Positions 16,601 through 21,401 of a DNA stretch of 21,401 bases are shown here, one piece after another. The notes beneath the pieces are model-generated. The model saw only the letters and a list, made by a program, of their open reading frames with translations, was not told the origin of the DNA and did no database searches. The translations under genes and the position numbers were made by a program. Source of the DNA: Plakobranchus ocellatus (taxonomy: Eukaryota; Mollusca; Gastropoda; Plakobranchidae); contig BLXT01004214.1 of NCBI GenBank assembly GCA_019648995.1, forward strand, positions 749,695 through 771,095, in the 5' to 3' direction. Numbering within the stretch: position 1 is the stretch's first letter; each line of letters starts with the position of its first letter.

Positions 16601-18675
16601 ATGAGTTGTGCTTGCAGTTTATGCCTGGATATTAAAACGGTAGTGGAAATAATAATTCTGAAGGGTGACAAAAAAAAAAGACAAAGGAAATTAGCTTAGA
16701 AGACCAGGGACAGCATCAATAAACTTATCAATCTAAGGCTACGATGAGCCGGCCATGTTAAGCCTCATATTGCTTGGGGAACTTTACATCTTTGTTCACA
16801 TCAACAAATGTTCCAATTTAGCTGCAAATTCATGCTATTATTACATACGCAACAAAGCATAATTACTCCTCTGAATGGTCCACAAAGATCTATGGCCTGG
16901 AGTCACCTCAGGTGTTGAAAAATTCGAGACTACACCTAAGAGAAAGGCTTTGATATCTCACTTTTCAACATTTTCGTATAAATCTCAAAAGAAAGAAATA
17001 TTCGTGTTTAGATCTCTCACCTTTGACCCTGAGTCTGGCGACCCCTTGTGCTGACCCGACCTCATTTGTGGCCATACACTGGTAAAGACCCATGTCTGCA
17101 AGAGTGACCTCTCGCAAAATAAGGTCACCTGAAAGGTCATAGAGCATTATCATTATCATATCACCATGCCATTTATTGATAAAAACTTACAATCTAAATA
17201 TGATTGAAGCATGCACTGATAACATTTTTTTATACTCTCAATCCCAACAGAAGAAAGCAATATGATTTACCTTTAGTGCATTATTAAAACCATCAGACTT
17301 GGGGTTTCGAGAAAGCTTAATTGCTATTCTCAATTACGTTGCTTTCTCAGATTAGTTGTCTTGTGATTGCAACATCCAGGACCTGAACTTTCACGCCTTT
17401 AGCAGACCCTCGTCTAACTTATTGTGATGTTTAAAATTTTCTTTTTCACAGAGGAGACTGGTCCAATGTTTTTTAATTATTATTTTTTTTGTGTGTAAAT
17501 TTAAAATGACCATAATCATTAGGATCATGACGCTTTTTTTTTTAAAGCAGTGGGACATATCACTTATTGGTTACCAAAAACAAAAGATTATGATTATGAC
17601 ATTGTTTAGTGATGCTACAATTCAATACGATAAATGACTGTTAAAATAATTATAACCACAGTGTTTATTTGTAACCAGGTAGTTCAAGTGATAGGTCACC
17701 GGTCTCATCTGAAAAAAAAAAAAGGTATGAAAAACATTATGGACTTTACCGAACATATCGGCGCCCTCCAGACGCCGTCCATTGTGATACCAGGTCAGTT
17801 GTGGTGCAGGGTAGCCACCAACGAAACAGCTCAACTCCACCTTCTCGCCCACCACAACTGGGTCGTCTGGTGCACGAACCATCTGCGCGACAGGCGCGGT
17901 GAGCATCTCTAATGTCACTTCCGGCCTGTCCACCCAGGAAAAGACGGAGCTGTTGTGCCTGGGGCTGAAGAAGCCGCTGCTTGCTGCGAAATCATTCTGA
18001 ATGCCGTCTATGAGTGTGGGCTGACTCTCACTGCAGTAGTACGTGCCCGCGTCGAGGGAGTCCACTGGTTCGATCACTAAGTTGCCTAAAAATATAGTGA
18101 TTACGAAAAAAATAAATGGTGACAATTGAATAGTTTTTCTTTCTCAAATTCATTACGTGATTTTTTATTTGGTGAAAAAAAAAAAGGGGGGGGGGGGTCG
18201 CCATTTTCTTTTTTGCTTTGGCATGATTATCATTCTCTTCATCAATGCTACAACTATCAACATCATTTTTCATCATCGCCTCTATAGATGTAACTAATGA
18301 TAGACTGTATCAGTCTTGAAGCCTTCTATTCCTTTCTAATTCTGCTTGTAAAACGATGTCTACTGATATGAAAAATTCTCTTCATACTTGCTCATTCTCC
18401 TATACACACTTTATAGCGATAAAAAAAGAAAGCAAAATAAAGACAGGCCAAGCACTGACCAAACAGATCTGTCCTGTAGCGTCCAGCGGGTAGCGAGCCT
18501 CCGGCCTTGGTCCACACCACATTAGTGCCAGCACTAGCATGATACCCACTTGCAGCTCCGACTCCATCACCCCCGGAGAGGGCCGAGCCGTAGCTTGGAC
18601 ACTCTAACGTCACAGAAGATCCCAGCACGGCACGCAACATACGACGTGGACCTCTCAACACGCCAACACTCCGAG
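7185..18675 (-). CDS. CDON/BOC/ihog: Hedgehog co-receptor of the CDON/BOC/Ihog family, 3' part (12 exons, 5' end outside window)
   Basis: Joined minus-strand exons: 18675-18460, 18085-17750, 17128-17021, 16325-16104, 14789-14586, 14157-13967, 13175-12950, 12251-12042, 11638-11364, 10845-10734, 9136-8129, 7654-7185. All borders are GT-AG and the phases agree (mostly phase 1; phase 0 after exons 6 and 9), giving 1,192 residues, counted from the split first codon, then TGA. Order: Ig (about 1-105), Ig (125-220), acidic/basic linker (221-295), FN3 (297-395), FN3 (402-500), membrane helix (541-563), tail (564-1192). Family members are cell-surface proteins that bind Hedgehog ligand through FN3 domains and present it to Patched. 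The call rests on FN3 stretches such as FKVQYK, SYKFRVLAVYEDNDN and YTIRMQSFNSEG, which closely resemble fly Ihog and vertebrate CDON/BOC as I remember them. Two FN3 domains is the Ihog-like layout; vertebrates have three. The orthologue within the family cannot be fixed here. Confidence 0.86.
7655..8128 (-). other. Intron between exons 11 and 12
   Basis: 474 bp, donor GTAAGG, acceptor CAG, low GC against GC-richer exons on both sides. Nothing else recognised. Confidence 0.8.
8129..9136 (-). CDS. Exon 11 in window: long Gln/His/Pro/Ser-rich cytoplasmic tail
   Basis: 1,008 bp, phase 1-1, acceptor gttcccgtag, donor GTAAGG; 335 complete codons. It starts DMAYME and then eight consecutive Gln (CAG/CAA run, plus about 9098-9121). 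It continues with PPPPLQQPPQPPPP, a run of eight Ser, many His and Asn, and few hydrophobic residues, so it is likely disordered. Visible motifs: WPPPYDQP, a PPxY type WW-domain ligand as used by NEDD4-family ligases (plus 8592-8603), and a basic cluster KHQKRRRKRPHGREH (plus about 8208-8253). It ends DQATNTDLSSN. Vertebrate and fly family tails are much shorter. The frame reads across the whole exon without a stop, and GC content is high compared with the introns. Confidence 0.85.
10255..10318 (+). mobile_element. tRNA-like SINE head fragment (tentative)
   Basis: The sequence tggtaagcgtctctagctct, followed about 30 bp on by gaggttcaatccaag, resembles the D arm and the T arm / B box of a tRNA-derived SINE. 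The 5' part occurs once; everything after 10276 was carried into the 127-bp tandem units. A full box A is not visible, so this may be only tRNA-like by chance. Confidence 0.3.
10353..10403 (-). other. Possible in-frame cassette mini-exon, copy 1
   Basis: 51 bp between a minus-strand AG (gagtggag) and GTAAGT. Phase 1 in and out, so it could be inserted without breaking the frame. It would encode TCNNNPCQHPHMTCHG after a split Asp/Gly codon. The donor is strong. The acceptor lacks a good pyrimidine tract, although a ctaat branch-site-like sequence lies 14-18 bp upstream. Whether it is used is unknown. Confidence 0.3.
10480..10530 (-). other. Possible in-frame cassette mini-exon, copy 2
   Basis: Same arrangement as the copy at 10353-10403: 51 bp, phase 1-1, GTAAGT donor kept, no stop. 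It would encode MCNNNPCQHPHMACHG. Usage unknown; weak acceptor. Confidence 0.3.
10607..10657 (-). other. Possible in-frame cassette mini-exon, copy 3
   Basis: Third 51-bp copy, phase 1-1, with GTAAGT donor. It would encode TCNNNPCQHPHMACHG, identical to that part of the constitutive exon. Closest of the three to the source exon; weak acceptor, usage unknown. Confidence 0.3.
10734..10845 (-). CDS. Exon 10 in window: Cys/His-rich tail exon, source of the tandem array
   Basis: 112 bp, phase 0 to phase 1, acceptor actctctctctatccaag, donor GTAAGT. It encodes SNGGINGMGSRYGGPG, then DHHQHTCNNNPC and QHPHMACHG. Three cysteines spaced C-x4-C-x6-C among five or more histidines could bind a metal ion, though this matches no named zinc finger I know. 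The last 50 bp and its donor are repeated three more times downstream in the following intron. Confidence 0.78.
10846..11363 (-). other. Intron between exons 9 and 10
   Basis: 518 bp, phase 0, GTAAGT donor and a CT-rich tract before the acceptor. Nothing else recognised. Confidence 0.78.
11364..11638 (-). CDS. Exon 9 in window: membrane-proximal cytoplasmic tail
   Basis: 275 bp, phase 1 to phase 0, acceptor tttatctgcctag, donor GTAAGT. It encodes a Gly/Asn/Ser/Met-rich segment (LASNSEQKFQEQAQCFLAAG, NPMSMAGSSGGQGG, LEVNPLADYDLQTSV, GRPKQYF) with no recognised domain. It is probably disordered. Placement is firm because phases and strong splice sites agree with both neighbours and the frame stays open. 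Confidence 0.8.
11639..12041 (-). other. Intron between exons 8 and 9
   Basis: 403 bp, phase 1, GTGAGT donor. AT-rich; nothing else recognised. Confidence 0.8.
12042..12251 (-). CDS. Exon 8 in window: juxtamembrane region and transmembrane helix
   Basis: 210 bp, phase 1-1, acceptor tctatccttcag, donor GTGAGT. It encodes a Pro-rich, flexible stalk (PSISQGIPPLLPP, SPETNRQQRSRDELG). A single hydrophobic segment of about 23 residues follows (plus 12067-12135, rich in Ile/Leu/Val/Cys, with one Pro), and then the stop-transfer cluster KYKKQKRR. Type I topology follows: Ig/FN3 outside, tail inside. Cysteines at the inner edge of the helix could be palmitoylated (inference). Confidence 0.9.
12252..12949 (-). 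other. Intron between exons 7 and 8
   Basis: 698 bp, phase 1. Contains the minus-strand SINE-like fragment near 12.9 kb; the rest is AT-rich. Confidence 0.8.
12815..12935 (-). mobile_element. tRNA-derived SINE-like fragment
   Basis: On the minus strand ggtggcacagtagctaacc carries TGGCACAGTAG, a perfect fit to the pol III box A pattern TRGYNNANNNG. About 40 bp downstream aagttcgttg is a decayed box B. It lies in the intron between exons 7 and 8 and shares agtagctaac with the plus-strand copy near 18.93 kb. Ends are not well defined. Confidence 0.45.
12950..13175 (-). CDS. Exon 7 in window: second FN3 domain
   Basis: 226 bp, phase 0 to phase 1, acceptor ttttcttttcag, donor GTGTGT. It encodes FVILYKPFESTEDYAE, then LQSDTDYTIRMQSFNSEG and YSNKVNGKTR. 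This is the C-G part of the FN3 that corresponds to CDON/BOC FN3-3 and Ihog FN2 (family pattern: Y.YYRP...[21 protein letters not shown].SN). In vertebrate CDON/BOC the equivalent domain is the calcium-dependent Hedgehog-binding one; in Ihog the preceding FN3 does this. Confidence 0.9.
13176..13966 (-). other. Intron between exons 6 and 7
   Basis: 791 bp, phase 0, splitting the second FN3 domain right after its core ITWQ. Nothing else recognised. Confidence 0.82.
13967..14157 (-). CDS. Exon 6 in window: end of first FN3, start of second FN3
   Basis: 191 bp, starting in phase 1 and ending in phase 0, acceptor tttctgctgcatcag, donor GTAAAT. It encodes GASYKFRVLAVYEDNDN, LFYLTVDSA, then PDTPPTIVEVKPVQYQQSF and GLGITWQ. 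SYKFRVLAVY is the F strand of FN3 and matches the Ihog/CDON pattern (TSYKFRV.A). The second FN3 opens here with its core tryptophan (ITW). Confidence 0.9.
14158..14585 (-). other. Intron between exons 5 and 6
   Basis: 428 bp, phase 1, splitting the first FN3 domain before SYKFRV. Nothing else recognised. Confidence 0.82.
14586..14789 (-). CDS. Exon 5 in window: first FN3 domain, N-terminal part
   Basis: 204 bp, phase 1-1, acceptor tttttgtcacag, donor GTAGGT. It encodes KPSAPEVEQLSDRSVKLSW, the A-B strands with the FN3 core tryptophan, then IKFFKVQYKETKGEWKTSD and FEVSGLKS. This is the best family marker in the window, because fly Ihog FN1 has the same LSD.SV.L.W...FKVQY pattern. In Ihog this domain binds Hedgehog and heparin through basic residues, and several Lys are present here (KFFKVQYKETK), although individual contacts cannot be assigned by eye. 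Confidence 0.9.
14790..16103 (-). other. Intron between exons 4 and 5
   Basis: 1,314 bp, phase 1, separating the basic linker from the first FN3. It holds the 46-bp tandem duplication. No extra FN3 exon was found in it, so the third (vertebrate-type) FN3 appears absent. Confidence 0.75.
15228..15319. repeat. Near-perfect tandem duplication, 46-bp unit x2
   Basis: Copies at 15228-15273 and 15274-15319, starting ttcccctacaagaagcactt; only the last base differs. It lies in the intron between exons 4 and 5. No coding role seen. Confidence 0.92.
16104..16325 (-). CDS. Exon 4 in window: acidic-then-basic linker between Ig and FN3
   Basis: 222 bp, phase 1-1, acceptor gtgtcaaacag. It encodes about 74 residues with no recognisable fold. 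A first part rich in Glu/Asp (MEEDEEDVDS) is followed by a very basic part (RKRERKKQGRRR, KDRRKKK, NGKRR). I count 26 Lys/Arg in all. It sits directly before the FN3 domain equivalent to the one that binds Hedgehog and heparin in Ihog, so heparan sulphate binding or proprotein-convertase cleavage are plausible (inference). Two possible phase-1 donors exist, CCAG/GTCAAG (used here) and AAAC/GTAGGT ending the exon at 16116. They differ by four residues, and neither matches the donor consensus well. Confidence 0.72.
16326..17020 (-). other. Intron between exons 3 and 4
   Basis: 695 bp, phase 1. Contains the degenerate trinucleotide repeat near 16.5 kb; nothing else recognised. Confidence 0.8.
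16470..16556. repeat. Degenerate AGC/AGT/ATA trinucleotide repeat
   Basis: Imperfect triplets (agcagcagcaggagtaatag, agtagtagcagcagcagcaa) in the intron between exons 3 and 4. It gives a short open frame by low complexity only. Confidence 0.75.
17021..17128 (-). CDS. Exon 3 in window: second half of the last Ig domain
   Basis: 108 bp, phase 1-1, acceptor ctttcag, donor GTGAGA. It encodes DLILREVTLADMGLYQC followed by MATNEVGSAQGVARLRVK, i.e. strands E, F (second cysteine) and G of an I-set Ig domain. The ATNxxGSA pattern is usual in CDON/BOC/Ihog and other neural Ig proteins. It completes the Ig region just before the linker exon. Confidence 0.88.
17129..17749 (-). other. Intron between exons 2 and 3
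   Basis: 621 bp, phase 1, splitting the last Ig domain between its D and E strands. AT-rich; nothing else recognised. Confidence 0.82.
17750..18085 (-). CDS. Exon 2 in window: end of one Ig domain and start of the next
   Basis: 336 bp, phase 1 in and out, acceptor atttttag, donor GTAAAG. It finishes the first Ig with NLVIEPVDSLDAGTYYC, the canonical E-F strands and second cysteine. A spacer of about 45 residues with an N-glycosylation sequon (NSS) follows, then the A-D part of the last Ig: GEKVELSC, PAPQLTWYHNGRRL, ending ADMFG. The last Ig is a typical I-set domain. Splitting each Ig after a [LM]FG motif is a shared feature of both domains. Confidence 0.85.
18086..18459 (-). other. Intron between exons 1 and 2
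   Basis: 374 bp, phase 1, splitting the penultimate Ig domain at the place homologous to the intron in the last Ig. Contains the poly-A/poly-G run. Confidence 0.82.
18174..18197. repeat. A-run followed by 12-base G-run
   Basis: Homopolymer A then G in the intron between exons 1 and 2. A similar T-run/G-run lies at 19071-19093. Both are sites of likely sequencing-length error. Confidence 0.9.
18460..18675 (-). CDS. Exon 1 in window: first half of penultimate Ig domain
   Basis: Phase 1 at both ends, 216 bp. The acceptor follows a pyrimidine-rich tract (minus ttttcttttcggcag) and the donor is GTCAGT. It encodes the A-C' strands of an Ig fold: VTLEC holds the first disulphide cysteine and NVVWTKAGG the core tryptophan. 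Between them lies an unusual Gly/Ser/Ala-rich insertion of about 20 residues (SALSGGDGVGAASG...), which lengthens the B-C loop. It ends in RTDLFG with the Gly codon split by the intron. It is distinctly GC-richer than its flanks, as expected for coding sequence. The preceding exon, carrying earlier Ig domains and the signal peptide, is not in the window. Confidence 0.8.
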
Positions 18676-18914
18676 CTGCCGAAAAGAAAAGAAAAAAATG
18701 TGAAGTATTTGCTAAGTCAGAGAAGATGGCATTTAGGGGAGAAATATTTGTACATAGCCCGTTCACTACAATATGATCCCAGGCTTTAAGCCCCCATCAT
18801 GTTAAAGCACATCTGATAGATTCGAACTCGACAGAAAAGGTAGCTACGAATTTTACCGTGAATGGCATCACAAAATCATGTAGGCCTTTTTATTAACCAC
18901 GTACACAACTAGAT

Positions 18915-19060
18915 ATTTTGGTGATGTAGTAGCTAACTAACTCAATCTCTCTGTCGCGGGTTCGAACACGCCACAGGAGCCCCAAGAAGAACAAAATGTT
19001 TGAGATCGCCCCGTACAGGCTGGGCTCTATGTTGCGACTCAAAACCCCCCAAATATCTAC
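18915..19060 (+). mobile_element. tRNA-derived SINE-like fragment
   Basis: gtagtagctaactaactc (decayed box A at about 18922) is followed by ctgtcgcgggttcgaacacg, which holds a good box B core GGTTCGAAC (about 18959-18967). The agtagctaac core is shared with the minus-strand fragment near 12.9 kb, suggesting one SINE family. The downstream part, up to the poly-T/poly-G run near 19071, is probably the SINE body; ends are approximate. Confidence 0.42.
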
Positions 19061-19690
19061 ACTTTTCAAGGGTTTTTTTTTTTGGGGGGGGGGGAGGAGG
19101 AATTGCAAGTACTTCCGCCACCAAGTTAAAAAAAAAAAAAAGAAAAGGTTCACTGACTTACAGAGCGAATCTATCTCTGTGTAGTTTTCACCGTTACAAA
19201 GCCGCTCATGGAATACAGTATAACAGGCAATCCAATATTTAAGTGAAAAGTACATAACTCGACCCGTGACTCATTTTGCTTTGACTTTGCTTTTGGAATG
19301 AATTTTACTTCGAGCGAGTCCTGGCTCCTGCGGATGTCAGTGATTTGAGTTTCATTAAAATATTAACGCAACCTGTATTTCAAAAGAAAATAAAATAAAA
19401 TAAAGAAAGGTATCACAAAAGAAAAATCTACCAATAATCCAAATTGGCTAGCGCATTGATCAGAGGTCAACATCGTGTTTGAATGGTAGTAACGGCAAGA
19501 ATCTCAACGGGACAATAGCCATCAACATAACATTTTTTTATTGTCTTATTTTCAAAGTGGATTTTAATCGTTAGCCTATCCATTCTTATCCTTATCCCCT
19601 TAACGTATTTTTAATTTTCATCGTACCTTTTATACCTATTAAAATTGACATAAACTTAATTATGATAGTTGGTTTCCAAAAATGTAGCAA

Positions 19691-19990
19691 ACAAGGAAAT
19701 AGTGTGTGTTGTGTGCGTGTGTGTGTGTGTGTGTGGGGGGGGGTATTTCCTGAAGTGCTGCTCCATTGATTAACTTTCCAACATTCCTCTTATTGCCTTT
19801 TAAGTCTTTACTTTGGCGTCTCGATTTCACTGCTTTTTAAAGTATCTTTTGGTCGCTGGAATGTTAATGTTTAGAGATTCTCTTAGTCCTATTGGTGTAT
19901 TGTGATCACCATCATTAGTATGCTGTTACGTTAAATTGTATACTCTAAACAACACACACACACACACACACACATATACTATTTCCCTTT
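19691..19990. repeat. Inverted pair of TG/CA microsatellites with matching flanks
   Basis: Left arm aaggaaatagt plus (TG)n with a G-run (19694-19743). Right arm (CA)n plus actatttccctt (19951-19987). The flanks are inverted copies (ggaaatagt / actatttcc), so the roughly 300-bp segment could fold into a hairpin with a loop of about 200 bp. It lies upstream of the first visible exon. Confidence 0.6.
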
Positions 19991-20060
19991 GACAGCCTTT
20001 TAAAAAGTGTATTCTCAAGACTCTTTGCACGTAAAGAAACTCTTCTTAGATTCACACGCG

Positions 20061-20076
20061 CTCTCTCTCTCTCTCT
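20061..20076. repeat. (CT)n microsatellite
   Basis: A short CT run in the upstream intronic region. Confidence 0.85.
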
Positions 20077-20770
20077 TCCCACAGTGGCAGGTTTTAGACA
20101 GACATCAGAGACACTATGGCTCAGCATTTCATCCCTTAAACCCAGAAAATTCACACTGTTCAGCTTTTCCCCAATTGCTGCTGCTGTTGCCAAAGGGAAC
20201 TTTCACGAAACGTCGATCTCGGCCTAGGCCTTACCCTATCTTCATTCCGTCCCTCAAACTTTCCCAGTTTAAAGATAGAAATGTTCCAGGCCTTCACGAT
20301 GGCATTTTATGTATCCAAAACTTTCCTTCCGTCTATTGTTTTCTCAGAAATTTCCGTTAAGACACCTTTTTAGGGAGGCTTCCCTTACAGTATATAGGAT
20401 GTACTTTATTACATGGCACAAGGTCTAATGCGCGTCGTCGCCCGGCCAACAGTTTTCATCTCGTTAACTCGATTTGTTTGCAGCTTGTTACACCCGCCAT
20501 AACCGGCAGAAGCAGTGCCGCACCTTCCTCCCTTCCTTATCTTATCGCCTCCCCCTTCCCCCCGGGCCCCTACCTACTCCGACCCTGGGCGCCCTCCGTT
20601 ATTCAGGCCCTAGGGTAAAAGACCACCCAACCGTCTCTCTCTCACACACAATAGCTCTAGACGAGTTTGACCCGACTAATGAGCTGGGCGACATGCGACG
20701 ACTTCAAATAATATTATTAACAATAATAAGGTCAATAAAGTGTTGAGGAGAAAAAAAAAGAGATAATAAC

Positions 20771-20775
<5 letters not shown>

Positions 20776-20811
<36 letters not shown>
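20776..20811. repeat. (AG)n microsatellite, 36 bp
   Basis: A pure AG repeat, the longest simple repeat in the window; likely length-polymorphic. Confidence 0.95.
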
Positions 20812-20812
<1 letters not shown>

Positions 20813-21401
20813 ACCTTTCACTTCCTTGCAAAAAATTGCTAAACCCGTTTAGGTCTTTGATTATAATTTTTCTTTTGAAAGGACAGCAAGTACAGACACA
20901 CTTGAGGCTTTTAGAGAGGCTATTAAAACTTGCGTGATAAAAGTAAAGGTGTGAAAGTAAGATTGAAGACTTGAATGGTAAAGATAATAGAGACTTTGGC
21001 GTGATGGTTGAAATAACAGACTGGCACACTATGTATCATCCTAGATTTGACGATCAGTCTCTCTTTGTAACAGTATAAAGATTTATGGTTGGCTTGAGGT
21101 TCTCAACCTTTGACTTATGTGTCCCTATATTACATCACTAAAATTTATGTCCTGAAATCAAGCGACAACCCTCGCTTCTTGTAATGACGTGGATTACAGG
21201 GAGGCACAAGAGTTATGCGCCTTTGATAGACGTCACTCACCTTTATGGCTTAAATTATTTTGCTTGTCTATAAAGACCGGGGATAGAAAAGTTACTCTTC
21301 AATCCAAAACAGAAATTATGGCGCAATGGCTAGAGAACGTGCCTGAAAACCTCAAAGCTGCAGGGGAACTTTCTATTTATTAGCACACATACAAATACCC
21401 C

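Larger units (their letters stand above)
18676..21401 (-). other. Intron upstream of the first visible exon
   Basis: Over 2.7 kb with no Ig-like exon (no Cys...Trp...Tyr-x-Cys pattern) that I could see on the minus strand. It holds a SINE-like fragment, several microsatellites and a GC-richer patch (about 20420-20700). It probably continues beyond the window to the exons for the earlier Ig domains and signal peptide. A non-coding first-exon region cannot be excluded. Confidence 0.55.

Noticed and set aside
18676-18766. Upstream Met and hydrophobic stretch (SHFFLFFSAA) before exon 1 as a start codon and signal peptide
   Set aside because: The hydrophobic residues are the translation of the pyrimidine tract before a good AG acceptor, and the phase-1 entry plus the missing earlier Ig domains argue for an internal exon.
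18893-19255. Several ORFs with Pro/Lys or Gly runs around 19.1 kb
   Set aside because: Produced by the T-run/G-run and A-run homopolymers and the SINE-like piece.
21189-21383. 64-codon plus-strand ORF near the right edge
   Set aside because: Looks somewhat protein-like (QSKTEIMAQWLENVPENL), but I recognise no family and the edge cuts its context.

Overview
The window looks like animal nuclear DNA. It is AT-rich, with long A/T homopolymers, microsatellites, SINE-like fragments and a small piggyBac-type element. It carries most of one multi-exon gene on the minus strand. A lophotrochozoan, probably a mollusc, is my best guess; this rests on general impression (two-FN3 architecture, SINE style, base composition) and not on a diagnostic sequence.

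The gene is a Hedgehog co-receptor of the CDON/BOC/Ihog family. Twelve exons (18675 down to 7185, minus strand) splice in one frame with GT-AG borders and give the last 1,192 residues of the protein. In order these are two Ig domains, a long acidic-then-basic linker, two fibronectin type III (FN3) domains, one transmembrane helix, and an unusually long (~630 residue) Gln/His/Pro/Ser-rich cytoplasmic tail with a PPxY motif. The FN3 domains read very much like Drosophila Ihog FN1/FN2 and vertebrate CDON/BOC FN2/FN3. The signal peptide and presumably further Ig domains lie upstream, beyond the right edge of the window.

Layout by plus coordinate: 1-7184 is 3' flank and probable 3' UTR, with a 265-bp piggyBac-like MITE at 4342-4606 and a doubtful ORF at 2052-2549. 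The coding exons and introns occupy 7185-18675. Within the intron at 9137-10733, four tandem 127-bp units (10276-10783) have duplicated the 3' half and 5' splice site of a tail exon. Three of the copies could serve as in-frame 51-bp cassette exons. The stretch 18676-21401 is intron upstream of the first visible exon, with microsatellites, a SINE-like piece and a GC-richer island.

The most interesting points are the tandem exon array, the strongly basic linker before the Hedgehog-binding FN3 domain, and the identical phase-1 intron position inside both Ig domains. I saw no second confident protein-coding gene, rRNA, tRNA gene or CRISPR.
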